Source: Toxorhynchites rutilus septentrionalis (lineage: Eukaryota > Arthropoda > Insecta > Diptera > Culicidae). Taken from it: 64,000 bases of DNA. Position numbers and translations under genes: made by a program. Every line of letters begins with the position of its first letter. The stretch's first letter is position 1. Below the pieces are notes generated by a model that was not told where the DNA came from, ran no database searches, and saw only the letters and a list, made by a program, of their open reading frames with translations. The stretch spans positions 70,433,542 to 70,497,541 of the forward strand of contig NC_073746.1 of the NCBI RefSeq assembly GCF_029784135.1, given 5' to 3'. Below, piece by piece: positions 13,601 to 22,945 of the stretch.

Positions 13601-16313
13601 GCGGTTCATCTCCTTCAGCGACTTCTCCGCGTAATGGGCGGAGGCCATGTCCGACCAAAACACCATATCTTCGCCTGGTTGATATTTTCGGATGAAGTAG
13701 GCCTTGGCATCCCCTTTTCGGTGCGGTTTTTTTCCTACTGTTTGGCCCCTTTGCTCTGACCTCCCGGCCCAAAGCCCTGAACGATGTAGCCACCTTTTCC
13801 TCTGTCTTCTGCTTTAGCTACAGCTGCAGTTTACGATCGTGTGGCACCGTCAGACGATTGAAACCAAGCTTCCGTTAAATTATCTCATTGTTCTCCAGAC
13901 ATGTAAGGATTTTATAGATACCGGACGGTATACTCAAAGAAATTAACCATTTCCACTTTCTTCGCAATTGGATGAAGCTTCCAGTACGCATCAATCCCTC
14001 TAGTTGCAGGTCCAAGTGTTCGTGTTTAAACCCTTTGAGATACAGAATTTTGGAGAATAAAAATATCCATGCTGTACAGAAATTTTATATCATTAAAAAT
14101 GGAAAAAAATGGTGTGTTGTCATAGGATAATAAACCTTGACAACGTAATTGAATATATTGCTGACATTTGCTAATGATGTTGCCAACTAAAGGGTGTGTC
14201 ACATCAAATTGCATCACGGAAAAAAGGCTGTAGAAATTTAATTTTTAGGAATTATATCTTCAGCATTCGCTTATAATCAGATAAGAGTGTATAGATCACG
14301 TTGGTCATGTTTCACTGTCAATTTTTCGTAAATTTGGAAAAATGTCGTCGAACGAAAAAGAGCGTCGTGAATTAATCCTGTGCACTCATTTCGAGAATCC
14401 GGAGTTGTCACATCGGGACATCGGTAAGATGCTGGGAATCGTCCAATCCACGGTCAGCAGAGTACTAAAACGATACTTCGAGAACCTAACCATCGACCGG
14501 AAGGTGAAGAACGGCAAAAATGGATCCGTCAGTGAAAAAGATCACAAGCGCGTAGTTAAGCAGTTTAGACGTCATCCGAGAAGTTTGGTCCGGGATGTCA
14601 CCAATAAGCTGAATTTGTCAAGTTCATTCGTCCAGCGGACCAAGCAGCGGGAGGACCTGCGTACATACAGGGTCAGAAGGCTCCTAACCGCGACGAAAGG
14701 CAAAACATGGTAGGGAAGACGCGAGCCCGGAAGCTGTACACCGAAATGCTGACGAAGCCGCATTGCCTGGTAATGGACGACGAAACCTACGTCAAAGCGG
14801 ACTTTCGTCAGCTGCCGGGCCTGTTATTCTTCTCCGCAGAGGACAAATTCAGCGTTCCGGAGGAGATTCGCAAGCAGAAACTATCCAAGTTTGCCAAAAA
14901 GTACATGGTGTGGCAAGCAATCTGCTCTTGCGGGAAGCGGAGCGCCCCCTTCGTGATGACCGGCACGGTAAACGGGCAGGTTTACCTTAAGGAGTGCCTA
15001 CAGAAGCGCTTACTACCTCTATTGAAGCAGCACGAGGGCCCGACCATCTTCTGGCCGGATCTCGCTTCGTGCCATTATTCAAAGGACGTGTTGGAGTAGT
15101 ACGAAGCCAACGGGGTCACCTTCGTGCCAAAGGAAATGAACCCGCCCAACGCGCCGGAGCTTCGCCTAATAGAGAAATATTGGGCGATTATGAAGCAGGC
15201 CCTCCGGAATCGGAGGCGAACTTCAAGAGAAAATGGATTTCTGTTCAAAAAAAACTACAACCTGACGTTGTACAGAACCTTATGGACGGGGTAAAGAGGA
15301 AGGTGCGAGCATACGGGCTTGGACTCGGAGTATGAATAAAAAGAAAATGCCAAAAGTTGTTTAATAGTTTTTATTTTACTGTCTAAAATTTTCAAAAGGA
15401 TCGGTCTACTGGGCGAATTTCTACAGCGTTTTTTCCGTGATGCAATTTGATGTGACACACCCTTTACTATGAATAAGATGGTTCCGAAAAAAATTATGAC
15501 CACGCAGCTATTCTAATATTTCTAGGTGGGTCAACAATTGTCCCACCGTACGTTTTTACGTATCAAAAAGGTGGAACATTTTTAATACCACCGTGCCCCC
15601 AAAGGGTTAGGCGATGAACATAATTTTGAACAAAACAAAACTGAGCGTGTTGATGTCTTTGCCTTCGGAATCGAACTTAAACGGGTTTTAGTTTTATGAG
15701 CCGTTCCCTAAATTTGGCATCTCTGTCAGTAGGACACATTTCTTTCAGGGAACTGCTTTTGAGATGTAAAGCAGCCAAAATTTTCACTTTATTTTGTAGT
15801 TTAAAGAGAACCATGAAAAATAGACTTTCGTTATATTGGCGTTTTATTATATTTATTGCAAGTTATTCGTCAAAAGTCCAACATCGTAATGCCATATTTG
15901 TACTCACATGTATACACACACACTGCCCAGTTTCTCCAGCGGAACTCACCCTCTCGGAATCAATTAATCAACCCCCTTTCCGTTGTCCCTCTTTCCAGGA
16001 ATATCACCGCTACAAATTCTTCCACGACTCCCACCAGGACACCCGCCCAATCCAGGATAACTTTGACACCAAATCCACCATTTTGTGGCTAATGTCGGGC
16101 GTGTTTCTAGTGTTCGGCGCGTTCAAGCTGATCCAATTGATCCTACGGCAGTCGGAGCATCAGAGCGAAAAGTGGCGCCTCGCACAGCACGTGAGTAAAC
16201 AAGCGGAAGCTGAATTCGTCCTGTCACCAGCAACGACTGCGTCGGCCACCAGCTTCCTGTTCCCCCTGGCCCATTCGGCCAATCAGCGGCAGTACACTCC
16301 AACGATAAGCTAA
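735..16313 (+). CDS. Leucine-rich-repeat type I transmembrane protein, 3 exons, 593 aa
   Basis: Seen: joining 735-1643, 1747-2304 and 15999-16313 at GT/AG sites, all in phase 0, gives one 593-residue frame. A hydrophobic N-terminus (about residues 1-25) looks like a signal peptide. About 14 LRRs of the LxxLxLxxNxL type run from about residue 90 to 440. A cysteine cap follows (NPWSC, then a second Cys near residue 480). A single hydrophobic span near residues 516-539 leaves a tail of about 55 residues. Known: this is the layout of surface LRR receptors and adhesion proteins; mosquito transmembrane LRIM-type and Toll-like ectodomain proteins share it. There is no TIR domain, so it is not a complete Toll receptor. 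Inferred: a cell-surface recognition or adhesion protein, ligand unknown. I cannot assign an orthologue. Its very long intron 2 is filled with transposons. Confidence 0.85.
1747..2304 (+). CDS. LRR gene exon 2 (LRRs 10-14 and C-terminal cap)
   Basis: The acceptor CAG ends at 1746 and the GTAAGT donor starts at 2305, giving 186 codons in phase 0. The join restores an LRR split by the 103-bp intron (LEV then FNASHNQLNKL). The C-terminal flank NPWSC followed by a later ECTDEE cysteine is the usual LRR-CT cap. The ATG at 1792 is internal and not a start. Confidence 0.9.
2305..3828. other. Start of LRR intron 2, AT-rich, no gene
   Basis: From the GTAAGT donor at 2305. The exon frame stays open for 170 codons into the intron with poly-T near the end, which is not coding-like. 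I see no domain in any frame; the stretch 3600-3830 is probably part of the adjoining decayed mariner. Confidence 0.4.
3829..4026 (-). pseudogene. Mariner-like transposase fragment
   Basis: The minus-strand frame contains PEWDRRHFKVILQNDNVPAH, the region around the second catalytic Asp of DD34D mariner transposases. It is followed by TAQAIKDAIKNL, as in mariners. It stops after the second Asp, and no first or third Asp segment is recognisable in frame nearby, so this is a dead remnant inside LRR intron 2. Confidence 0.55.
4271..4730. repeat. Fold-back (long inverted) repeat, family B
   Basis: About 110 bp at 4306-4420 reappear inverted at about 4592-4720: the shared elements are 'accgaccatgtaca', 'attggccca', 'acctgtgcaaa' and 'tcggacatg'. 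The outer edges GGGTGG and CCACC mirror each other. Related pieces occur at 18800-19036, 36780-36910, 53040-53240, 59240-59340 and 60000-60120, so this is a dispersed non-coding family. Confidence 0.6.
5225..6350. repeat. Nested fold-back repeat of about 1.1 kb
   Basis: The outer arms at about 5265-5395 and 6215-6348 are inverted copies (shared TTTTTCCACTTTTTCCCAAAA, inverted at the right). The inner arms at about 5520-5630 and 5930-6050 are inverted copies of each other and also resemble the outer arms. All four arms carry GATYRATCGACATATCAAATT-like cores. A partial copy lies at 59690-59830. No ORF of note; a non-autonomous fold-back transposon is likely. Confidence 0.6.
6351..7204. other. 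AT-rich intron sequence with a short (CATA)n-type microsatellite
   Basis: A short CATACATACACATA microsatellite lies at about 6400-6433. The rest shows no recognisable gene or mobile-element hallmark. The ORF at 6942-7133 has no domain. Confidence 0.35.
7205..7812 (-). pseudogene. Mariner-like transposase remnant (N-terminal and central parts)
   Basis: Reading from 7741 leftwards, the minus frame has the mariner helix-turn-helix block (LVEADAGIVQQKLTETLNMS, then AMGKIQKLGK and ICEMFLPRH). After frame breaks, a second block at 7411-7208 begins MCGGSSELWDI and resembles the region before the second Asp. Several frameshifts and stops make it non-functional. It is a different copy from the 3829 fragment because the regions covered do not continue each other. 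Confidence 0.55.
7813..8765. other. AT-rich intron sequence, nothing recognisable
   Basis: Contains an 84-codon hydrophobic ORF at 8198-8452 with poly-T runs and no domain. I see no RNA gene or clear repeat boundary. Confidence 0.3.
8766..9441 (+). repeat. Tandem-unit repeat element (family C), 143-bp units
   Basis: It begins with TATATATAAAAATGGA plus a (GTCT)n stretch and ends with a fixed tail GGGCGGGACGAAGTTTGCCG then GGTTAGCTAGT. In between, the motif around CATACAAAT recurs at 8931, 9074, 9217 and 9360, an exact 143-bp period, with about 3.5 units. Head and tail recur at 17765-18310, 19040-19430 and (reverse strand) 22946-23407. No coding frame. Confidence 0.75.
9442..9516. other. Spacer between repeat C and the hAT remnant
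   Basis: Short AT-rich sequence. The hAT terminal inverted repeat should lie near here but I could not identify it. Confidence 0.3.
10058..10593. mobile_element. TIR element (MITE) inserted in the hAT transposase
   Basis: Near-perfect terminal inverted repeats of about 43 bp: AGGGGCTTAGAATGCAAGGG at the left is mirrored by the right end at 10551-10593, with two mismatches. Without the internal SINE the element is about 250 bp. It interrupts the hAT reading frame after SVGEKDQM. I could not define a convincing target-site duplication. Superfamily unknown. Confidence 0.75.
10121..10393 (+). mobile_element. tRNA-derived SINE (first family)
   Basis: The head has a tRNA-like pol III promoter: A-box-like TGGTTAGCGTAAC near 10142 and B box GGTTCAATCCC near 10179. 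The body has no ORF and it ends in an A-run to 10393. A 10-12 bp target-site duplication, (AA)CTTTTTCTTT, flanks it at 10109-10120 and 10392-10403. It resembles the Feilai type of Aedes SINEs in layout, but I cannot confirm the family by sequence. It sits inside the MITE at 10058-10593. Confidence 0.85.
11464..11742 (+). mobile_element. tRNA-derived SINE (second family), copy 1
   Basis: The head is tRNA-like (TTGGCCGAGTGGTTAGCG A box, GGTTCGATTCCC B box) and the tail is (GAA)n-like (AAGAAGAAGAAGA). The 12-bp duplication ATGCCTGTTCAT is perfect at 11452-11463 and 11743-11754. It interrupts the hAT pseudogene. A second copy of the same SINE lies on the minus strand at 39409-39690. Confidence 0.88.
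12410..13329. other. Intron sequence without a recognised gene
   Basis: Probably includes the 5' end of the hAT element. A short GTCAGGTCAGGTCAGG repeat lies near 12991. No ORF with a domain. Confidence 0.3.
13330..13990 (-). pseudogene. Tc1/mariner-like transposase remnant, DD37E-like
   Basis: In the minus strand, frames switch several times. One gives a block near MVFWSDMASAHYAE, which is the second catalytic Asp region, and another gives VPQLRSIENFLPNLKWKAYSH, the region around the catalytic Glu. The proximity of a second DD37E element at 14190 may reflect clustering of related transposons. It is badly decayed. Confidence 0.5.
14190..15464 (+). mobile_element. DD37E Tc1/mariner (ITmD37E-type) transposon, copy 1
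   Basis: Inverted ends AAGGGTGTGTCACATCAAAT at 14190 and the mirror image ending at 15464 are flanked by TA at 14188-14189 and 15465-15466. The element is 1275 bp and carries a broken transposase on the + strand. The closely similar copy 2 lies at 46983-48238 on the minus strand. Internal length and TA duplication fit the IS630-Tc1-mariner superfamily. Confidence 0.88.
14342..15335 (+). pseudogene. ITmD37E-type transposase, broken copy 1
   Basis: It begins MSSNEKERRELIL and has a helix-turn-helix region (HRDIGKMLGIVQSTVSRVLK). The first Asp is in VMDDETYVKADF, the second in FWPDLASCHY, and the Glu in LIEKYW. Exactly 37 residues lie between the second Asp and the Glu, counting the stop described next as one residue, which defines DD37E. 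Lesions compared with copy 2 are a one-base loss near 14670 (frame change before MVGKTRARK), a TAG where copy 2 has Trp at about 15097, a missing Cys codon near 14525, and further loss before SEANFKRKW. All three catalytic residues survive, but the frame does not. Confidence 0.85.
15465..15998. other. End of LRR intron 2
   Basis: Unremarkable sequence up to a pyrimidine-rich acceptor at 15975-15998. The frame leading into exon 3 opens at 15696 but has no LRR or other domain before the acceptor. Confidence 0.4.
15999..16313 (+). CDS. LRR gene exon 3 (transmembrane segment and cytoplasmic tail)
   Basis: A pyrimidine-rich acceptor (CTTTCCAG) ends at 15998 and opens a 104-codon frame to TAA at 16311-16313. 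It begins EYHRYKFFHDSHQ, then has one strongly hydrophobic segment (ILWLMSGVFLVFGAF) followed by basic and polar residues. Phase, strand and the missing membrane anchor of exons 1-2 all support linking it to them across 13.7 kb. RNA evidence would settle the link. Confidence 0.75.
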   Translation, partial: EYHRYKFFHDSHQDTRPIQDNFDTKSTILWLMSGVFLVFGAFKLIQLILRQSEHQSEKWRLAQHVSKQAEAEFVLSPATTASATSFLFPLAHSANQRQYTPTIS

Positions 16314-16850
16314 TCAGTGTATCGACCGGCGCTAATGTTGCGGGAAAATATGTGTAATCATCTAACAGAAACGTTGTTCTGTCCCTACTAATGCTGTTAA
16401 TGTTATTTATTTAAATTATAGATAAAAGTGTTATGTTTACCTAAACTGTGTTGTCTATGTCCGCTGTCCCCCAGTCTTTAATGTCGATCGATGTGAGTAT
16501 GTCGAGCAAAAAATTGCTGTAGATCCGTTTGTGTCCCCTCTGCTGATGTACGAAAGAACTCTCTTTCGTTTGCTTCTCCAATGTCTATCTAAAACGAATA
16601 ACAAACTTTCTAATTACGCATTTAATCACTTCTGAAAGTCATTCGTCATTGGATCAGGCTTTCGATCGGAAAATTTTGCTGGGATAAACACCCCATTCAG
16701 ATACACATCCAAACATGGAAATATATGGAGTTCACTTCCAAAACCATTTCATAATGAACTTCAGGGATATAAATTAATGTTTCACTCGAAATGCACATCG
16801 GAGCTGCATCCGATAGGGAAAGTTTACCTCTCAATAAATAGCTATTTTGC
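16314..16850 (+). other. 3' UTR of the LRR gene
   Basis: Follows the TAA at 16313 and contains no repeats. The first canonical AATAAA is at 16833-16838, so the mRNA probably ends near 16850. A weaker ATAAA at about 16423 could be an earlier site. Confidence 0.5.
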
Positions 16851-17259
16851 AAGGCAAACTGAAATCCAAAATTTCATCCCGCCTTGGGGCGCAACAGAAC
16901 GATGAAAAGAGGTGGGAGCACAGAGTTTAGCCACTATCTCTGACAAATAGTAATTTATTACAATATACGGGATCAATACCGAATCGGAACAATGGTTCGA
17001 TTGACTTTCACTCCGTTTGCTTCTCGTGGAACTCTGTACAACTGTAGAGGGCAGCACATTTTATTGCCAGCGTAATGTTCGGTTCACCTACAGTAAGAGA
17101 TTTGTCGAGAACATGGTTTTGATACGAACGAACATTTATTGACATTATATACATAAAGATTAGCATTTCTGTCTTTTCCGTAATGAACATGAGAAATGGC
17201 CACTCGTGATGTCCTACATTCCTTCCTTATTTGTTTGGAAATATTAGGCGATTTGCTTA
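16851..17259. other. Intergenic sequence, nothing recognised
   Basis: No domain in any frame and no repeat hallmark visible. Confidence 0.3.
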
Positions 17260-17732
17260 GGGCATCCCCACCGATGGGTTGCTATAAGCGTTGGAAATTT
17301 GACAACTTTAATCGTTGCTACTTTGGATAGCAACCCATTTTTGCACCGGTTGTTGCTATCATGGTTGTCATTCCAGTATTTTCTTTTTCGCACCGGTGGT
17401 TATCAAACGAGGATGATATGATTGTTTGCTCCGAGATTTGAGAAACTCACGCGTCGTGGAAAGAAAAGCAAAAATCACTGTTTTATACAACAACTTAATC
17501 ATAACCATCGCAGAATGGAAAGAATCGAAACAAAATTCTGACTTCTGCTGTAAATAGCAACCTTGCGATGAAGTAACTACTGCGTTCCCAAATTTTTGAA
17601 CCGGCTGCTACTTTGGGGGTGCGTTGTTATTTTACTCACCCGAATGGCAACTCCCGGTGTGGTTGCCAAGTTATGGTGAAGGGGTGCCTAATCGTTTTTA
17701 GCAACCGAATTTAGCAACTGGTGGGGATGCTC
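17260..17732. mobile_element. PIF/Harbinger-like MITE
   Basis: The ends are GGGCATCCCCACC and, inverted, GGTGGGGATGCTC, flanked by TTA at 17257-17259 and 17733-17735. A 3-bp TTA duplication is the mark of PIF/Harbinger elements. It is 473 bp long and has no transposase. Internally, GGTTGCTAT- and GCAACC-rich segments near each end are also inverted. Confidence 0.65.
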
Positions 17733-17764
17733 TTAGGTGGTCCAAATTCCCTCCTTTTCCCCTA

Positions 17765-18310
17765 TATATAAAAATGGATTTCTGTCTGTCTTCTTATGGA
17801 CTCGGAAACTACTGAAATGATCGACATGAAAATTGGTATGTAGGGGTTTTTGGGGTCGGAGAAGGTTCTTATGATAGTCCGAGATCACTCCCCCCTGTTT
17901 AAGGGCCATACAAATGAAACACAAATGTCTGCATTACTCGATAATTAATCAAGCAAATTAAACTAAATGAAGCACATGGAGGTTTTAGGGTGCAATAAAT
18001 GTTTCTATGGTGGTTAGACACTCCACCCGCCTCTCTAAGGGGGAGCTGCCATACAAATGAAACACTGAAGCATACATTTCTGAAGCATTTCTGCATAATT
18101 TAAAAACTAATCAAGTAAACGGAACCAAATTTGGCATGTGGAGGTTTTAGGGAGCAATAAATGTTTTTATGGTGGTTTGACACTTCTTTCCTCCCTCTAA
18201 AGAGAAGGGGGAGGGAGGTTGCTGAACAACTCGATAACTAATCAAGCAAATGGAATTAAACTTAGCATATAGAGGTTTTAAGGATCGATAAACATTTCTA
18301 ATTGATAAGA
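17765..18310 (+). repeat. Tandem-unit repeat (family C), second copy
   Basis: It has the same head as 8766 (CCTATATATAAAAATGGA, TCTGTCTGTC, CGACATGAAAATTGGTATGT). The CATACAAATG landmarks at 17907 and 18050 are again 143 bp apart. The units degrade after 18190 and the GGGCGGG tail is missing. Confidence 0.65.
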
Positions 18311-18799
18311 TAATTAATATATATCCTAAAAAAGGATACCCCCGGGACAAGTGAGGTAAATAAACAAAAAAGAAAGTCGTTTAATTCAACCGCTTGCTAA
18401 TTACTTAATAGCTATTGAAAGAAATACTCAATATTTAATACTGAAACCTTACTATGATAGCTTTCAATTTTCGTTCAATATTTATTTTATACCACTTCTT
18501 ATAGAAAACTCCCAAAAAGTCGATTTTCGGCAAAAAGTTTTTTTTCCGACACAACACCAGATCTCGACGTTTTATGCATTTTTAAGTCATTTGGCATCGA
18601 GAAAAAAAACTTTACTCCCCCCTTGGAAGATTTTCGAGGGTGGAAAAGTCAAAATTCAAATTTGGTCAAATTTGGAAAATCGAATTTTTTTTCGATGCCA
18701 AATGACTTAAAAATGAAAATGAAAATGAAAAAAAAAATTTGGCCGATAATAGACCTTTTGGGAAAGGCAATGAAGGTATGGAGGAAAAAAATCGAATTT

Positions 18800-19036
18800 A
18801 AAGAACCGACCATGTGCATTTTGTTCATTGGCCCAAAACAAAGACCTGTGCAAAATTTCATCAAGTTTCAGCTCAATCGGACATGATTTAGGGTGCCTTA
18901 AATTGAGAGCTTTGAGGCATCCCTAAATAATGTCCGATTGAGCTAAAACTTTGTTCAGATAATTTTTTTGGGCCATAAACAAAATGTGCATGATCGGTTT
19001 TCGAAATTTGACATGACCATTTATCGCTGCCACCCT
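18800..19036. repeat. Fold-back repeat, family B, second copy
   Basis: The arms at about 18805-18900 and 18905-19036 are inverted copies around TTTAGGGTGCCTTAAATTGA. They share ACCGACCATGTGCAT, CAATCGGACATG and TGCCACC with the 4271-4730 copy. Sequence 18480-18800 looks like adjoining AT-rich family-B material. Confidence 0.55.
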
Positions 19037-19039
19037 AAT

Positions 19040-19430
19040 CTATATAAATAAAAATGGATCACCGAATGTGTTGATAAGAGCAAAACTCGAGGAAGGAATC
19101 GTCTGATTTAGGGCTGTTATTATTCTATCATATTTTCTGTATCAAATATTTATTCCATGTAACGGAGAAACATGCTGTTTGCAAGTGGATGAAAAATCTT
19201 GAACGGGAATTGTGTCTGAAAATAATCTGATATTGTAATGACGAGTTTTGGTAGAAGTACTAGGAATTTTACAGTGAAAGTAATGTTAAGGGGTCTATTA
19301 GAAGACCAATCAATGAGCAGTTCTGCGATTGGACCCATGAACATGCACTTTGTAAGAAAACGTGGATGTTTGAAGGCATTGATAACAAAAAATCCATTTT
19401 GGGCGGGCCGAAGTTTGCCGGGTCAGCTAG
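19040..19430 (+). repeat. Family C relative without tandem units
   Basis: Starts CTATATAAATAAAAATGGATCA and ends GGGCGGGCCGAAGTTTGCCG then GGTCAGCTAG, the same head and tail as the 8766 element. The interior is unrelated, so the ends are shared by different cargos. Confidence 0.55.
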
Positions 19431-19731
19431 TATATTATACAAATGCTGTGCCAGTATGGGAAGATAGCAAATTTTCTGTTATTTTCAAGCCCGTTTCATA
19501 TTGTATATCGGAATGTCAAAACATGTGTAATTTTGGGTGTAGTATCTGTAAGTCCGATTCCTCCAGGCTTCTTGATACTGGGCAAACATTATTTCGCTAT
19601 TACTCTGGTTGCTTCTTTTAATCAGTACAACAAATCGGGCCAACCAAAACGTGGGATTCAGTGCGTTCAGATGATACTTGACATTTCAAAATTATTCAAT
19701 TGTATATCTAAAAAAATTATTCATTGTAATA

Positions 19732-22044
19732 TTAGGTTGGGGAAAAAGTTATCCATTATTTTCTCGTTAGCTGGCTTTAGTGATCGATAACTCGCGTAAT
19801 ATCTATCATACAGTTCCAAGTTTAGGCTCTTTGTAAGAAGATATTTCTCACTAAAAAAAACTGTAGTTGTTCAATTCAGTTGTGAGGTACAGGGCGTTAA
19901 CAATGGAGATCAACAAACAGAAAATTCGGTACATTGTACACTTTTTATTTTATAAATGCGAATATGCAAGCCAGGCCGCTGAAATTGTGATTGACGTTTA
20001 TGGTTTATATTTATATTTATTCATTTGCCAACAGATACAATGGTTATCCCAATGACATGAAAATTACGATACTACACATATTAATTAAAAACTCTACGGA
20101 AACAACTCTTATTTCTACAACGTGAAACATTAAAGTCAAACACATCGTAGTATCTGTTGAAGACACGGCACATCCTTCGCATGGGCTCGTTAAATCCATA
20201 ATTTGTTCGCGAGGGATGGACGCATAAGAAAACGTGAGAGCGTAAATTACGGCGGCTGATGTTTATGTTAAGACAGCTTAACAGCGAAGTACAGTCGATG
20301 TTACCTTGAAGCAGGTCACCAATGAAGCATGCCATCGTGATGTTACGTCTCGCCCCAAGTGATTCCAAGTGTATTAACATGCAACGACTTTTGTAGCTGG
20401 GCAAGTTGTGGACGTCATTCCAAGGAAGATGCCTCAGAGCGAAACGGATAAACTTTCGTTGGATTGCTTCGATGCGGTTCACCTCGTTTTGGTAGTATGG
20501 GCACCACACTACAGCCGAATATTCCAGTATTGGTCGAACCAAAGAACAGTACAAAGCCTTAAGGCAATATATATCCTTGAAATCTGTGGCGAAGCAGAAC
20601 ATGAACCCGAGTTGAGATGAAGCTTTCGACACCACGTAGGCGACGTGGTCCTTGAATGTAAGCTTGGAATCAAGTAGTAATCCAAGATCCTTGACCGTCT
20701 ATTCCCGTTTCAAGCTTATCCCCCATAGAACATAGTTGTGTTGAATCAATGCACGTTGTCTACCGAATGAAATTATAGAGCATTTCGATGCATTGAGTGA
20801 CATGCGGTTTAGTTGGCACCACTCGGCGAAAGCTTCTAATTGCAGCTGTAGAAAAACAGCATCGCTTGGTTTCCGTATCACGAGATACAACTTGAGGTCG
20901 TCGGCGTACGACGACTTACGGCATTTCAGAATGTAGTTGACGTCATTCATATACAGCAGAAACAGGAATGGCCCTAGATGGCTGCCTTGAGGAACGCCAG
21001 ATGTCACGGGGAAGGAAGGAGCAACATAGTCCGCAATTTTGACAGACATGCTTCGACCAGTCAAATAAGAATAAAGCCAAGCAAGCAGGTCGTTCTGAAC
21101 ACCTAACCTGTCATGTCGTGATTCATTCTATCGAATGCTGCAGAGAGGTCTGTATATATAGCATCTACTTGATGGCCTTGCTCAATTTCACGGATGATGT
21201 AGGAAGTGAACTGTACTAAATTGGTAGTCGTTGAGCGCTTGGACATGAAACCATGCTGGTCCATCGAAATGCAGTGAGCGAAGTTTTGAACCAATTCTTC
21301 GAGAATAATTAGCTCGAGAAGTTTCGACGTAGCACTTAAAGCGGCTATTCCACGATAGTTCGATACAGTCCTTTTGCAACCTTTTTTGTGAATCGGAAAA
21401 ACGGCACTACGGTGCGATATGCAAAAACACAGATACAGCACAGGACCGATAGAGAGGCTTCGTCAGCTTATGGGCGAGAACAAACGGGGTAAAAAAAACA
21501 CGTAAAAAACGTAAATAAACAGGACTGTAGAAAAAACAGAAGTCCACACAAAGCAGTGATGCCAGAAGTGGTACCGATACTGCAACAGTAAAATAGGTGC
21601 AATTTAATTTATTTTCAAAATAATTTATTTGTGATTTTTGTTTTTATTTTTTTCAAAATTTTTTTTTCAATACAATACACTAAATTATGAAATCTACTGT
21701 CAACAAATGGACCGTTTGGCAGAAGTAGCTTGATGAGGATGTTTTAATGCATCCACCACATAGTTCGGACCTGGCACCAAACGATTATCACCTTTTTCTC
21801 ACATTGGGAAATTTCCAGAATGATACGAAATTGGGATCAAGAGAAGATTGTAAAAATCTATTGCTATGGTTTTCCGCTAATAAGGACCAAGACCTTTATG
21901 ATAGAGACAATATGAACTTTTGGAATGGCAACAAATTTTCCAACAAATCTGTGTATATTTGACCCAAATCGGACAATCCGAAGCATATTAAAAATAGTTT
22001 TGAATGTCACCTAAAAATAATGGATTACTTTTTCTCCAACCTAA
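19732..22044 (+). mobile_element. Mariner transposon split by a non-LTR retrotransposon
   Basis: Inverted ends TTAGGTTGGGGAAAAAGT and the mirror ACTTTTTCTCCAACCTAA are flanked by TA at 19730-19731 and 22045-22046. The left part encodes a mariner N-terminus starting at 19903 (MEINKQKIRYIVHFLF, SQAAEIVIDVYG). The right part (21747-21962) encodes the C-terminus (HPPHSSDLAPNDYHLFL, around the third Asp). The middle, including the first two Asp segments, is gone and replaced by the retrotransposon at 20000-21480. Confidence 0.8.
20081..21441 (-). pseudogene. Non-LTR retrotransposon ORF2 fragment (CR1/Jockey-type RT)
   Basis: Minus-strand blocks run in normal order: 21441-21103 has early RT motifs (FPIHKKG, NYRGIAALS, STTTNLVQF, AIYTDLSAAFD); 21064-20699 has GVPQGSHLGPFLF and the YADD catalytic box; 20635-20081 has the thumb and tail (RKFIRFALRHLPWND). 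Three frames are needed, so it is dead. Endonuclease and ORF1 are missing (5' truncation). It shares RKFIRFALRHLPWND with the larger element at 27674-32957 but is clearly divergent, so it is another family of the same clade. Confidence 0.8.
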
Positions 22045-22046
22045 TA

Positions 22047-22945
22047 GATGCATAGAAATAATTCCAAAAAAGTATTGCAAACATCTTTGCGATCTATTAA
22101 AAATTGCTCGAGATATAAGCATTCGAAATATTCAGTGTTTATATTTTCACTTTACCCCAACATATTCATGTTGATGTAGCCCTACGTCAAAACTGAATGC
22201 TGAACGCTATACTGTGCTTCTATACACATGCTTCTACGGAAAGACTAGAAATGTTATCAGGCCTGTAGGCAACCCAACACAAAAGCCTCAAACAACAAAC
22301 AGTGGCCAGAATCCAGGCTCGTAAGTTGTGCGAAAGTCGATTTCAACCAAATTTCGGGGTTCAAATTCTAGGATCATGCTCGCGACCAGGTTTCTGGCTG
22401 ATTTATGTTTATTTTCGCGAATTTTGTGACTGATAATACCATGCATTCGGAAATATACAAAAGTAAGTGCTTCACCAAAGTGGGTCCCACATTTAATTGA
22501 GTCCCATGACGACCCAATTACTTATTACGTTGTATTGGTGTGGCAAGGCGCTGTCATTTTATGAATCACTATAAATTATATCGCTTAGATAGTCAGACGA
22601 ATTATTATTAAAATGATTGACAATAAGTGTCTTCAATAATGTGAAAGCTAGGCTTTCGACAGTCGATCTAACCTCAATCCATATTTTGCCACCTTACACA
22701 GTCAATATCGCCCTCAACCCGAGACAACGAAAGTATCCGCGATGGCTAGTGGCGACATTCGAGTTTGGGATCCAAACTATTCTCCATCAGATTAGAAGGC
22801 TAAAAGGCCATTTTCAATTGGTAAAATTTGAATGAAAATATCTACTTTGTATAATTTAATTAGTGGAAGCGCGTAGTCCTAACCCTAACTTAACTTATTT
22901 CCTCTGAATTTTCAGATATTCCTACTAAAATTAATTATTATAATA
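22047..22945. other. Intergenic AT-rich sequence
   Basis: A short piece near 22150-22200 resembles repeat A (TGTAGCCCTACGTC). No gene recognised. Confidence 0.3.

Noticed and set aside
735..16313. Calling the LRR gene a Toll receptor
   Set aside because: The tail after the membrane span is only about 55 residues and has no TIR domain.
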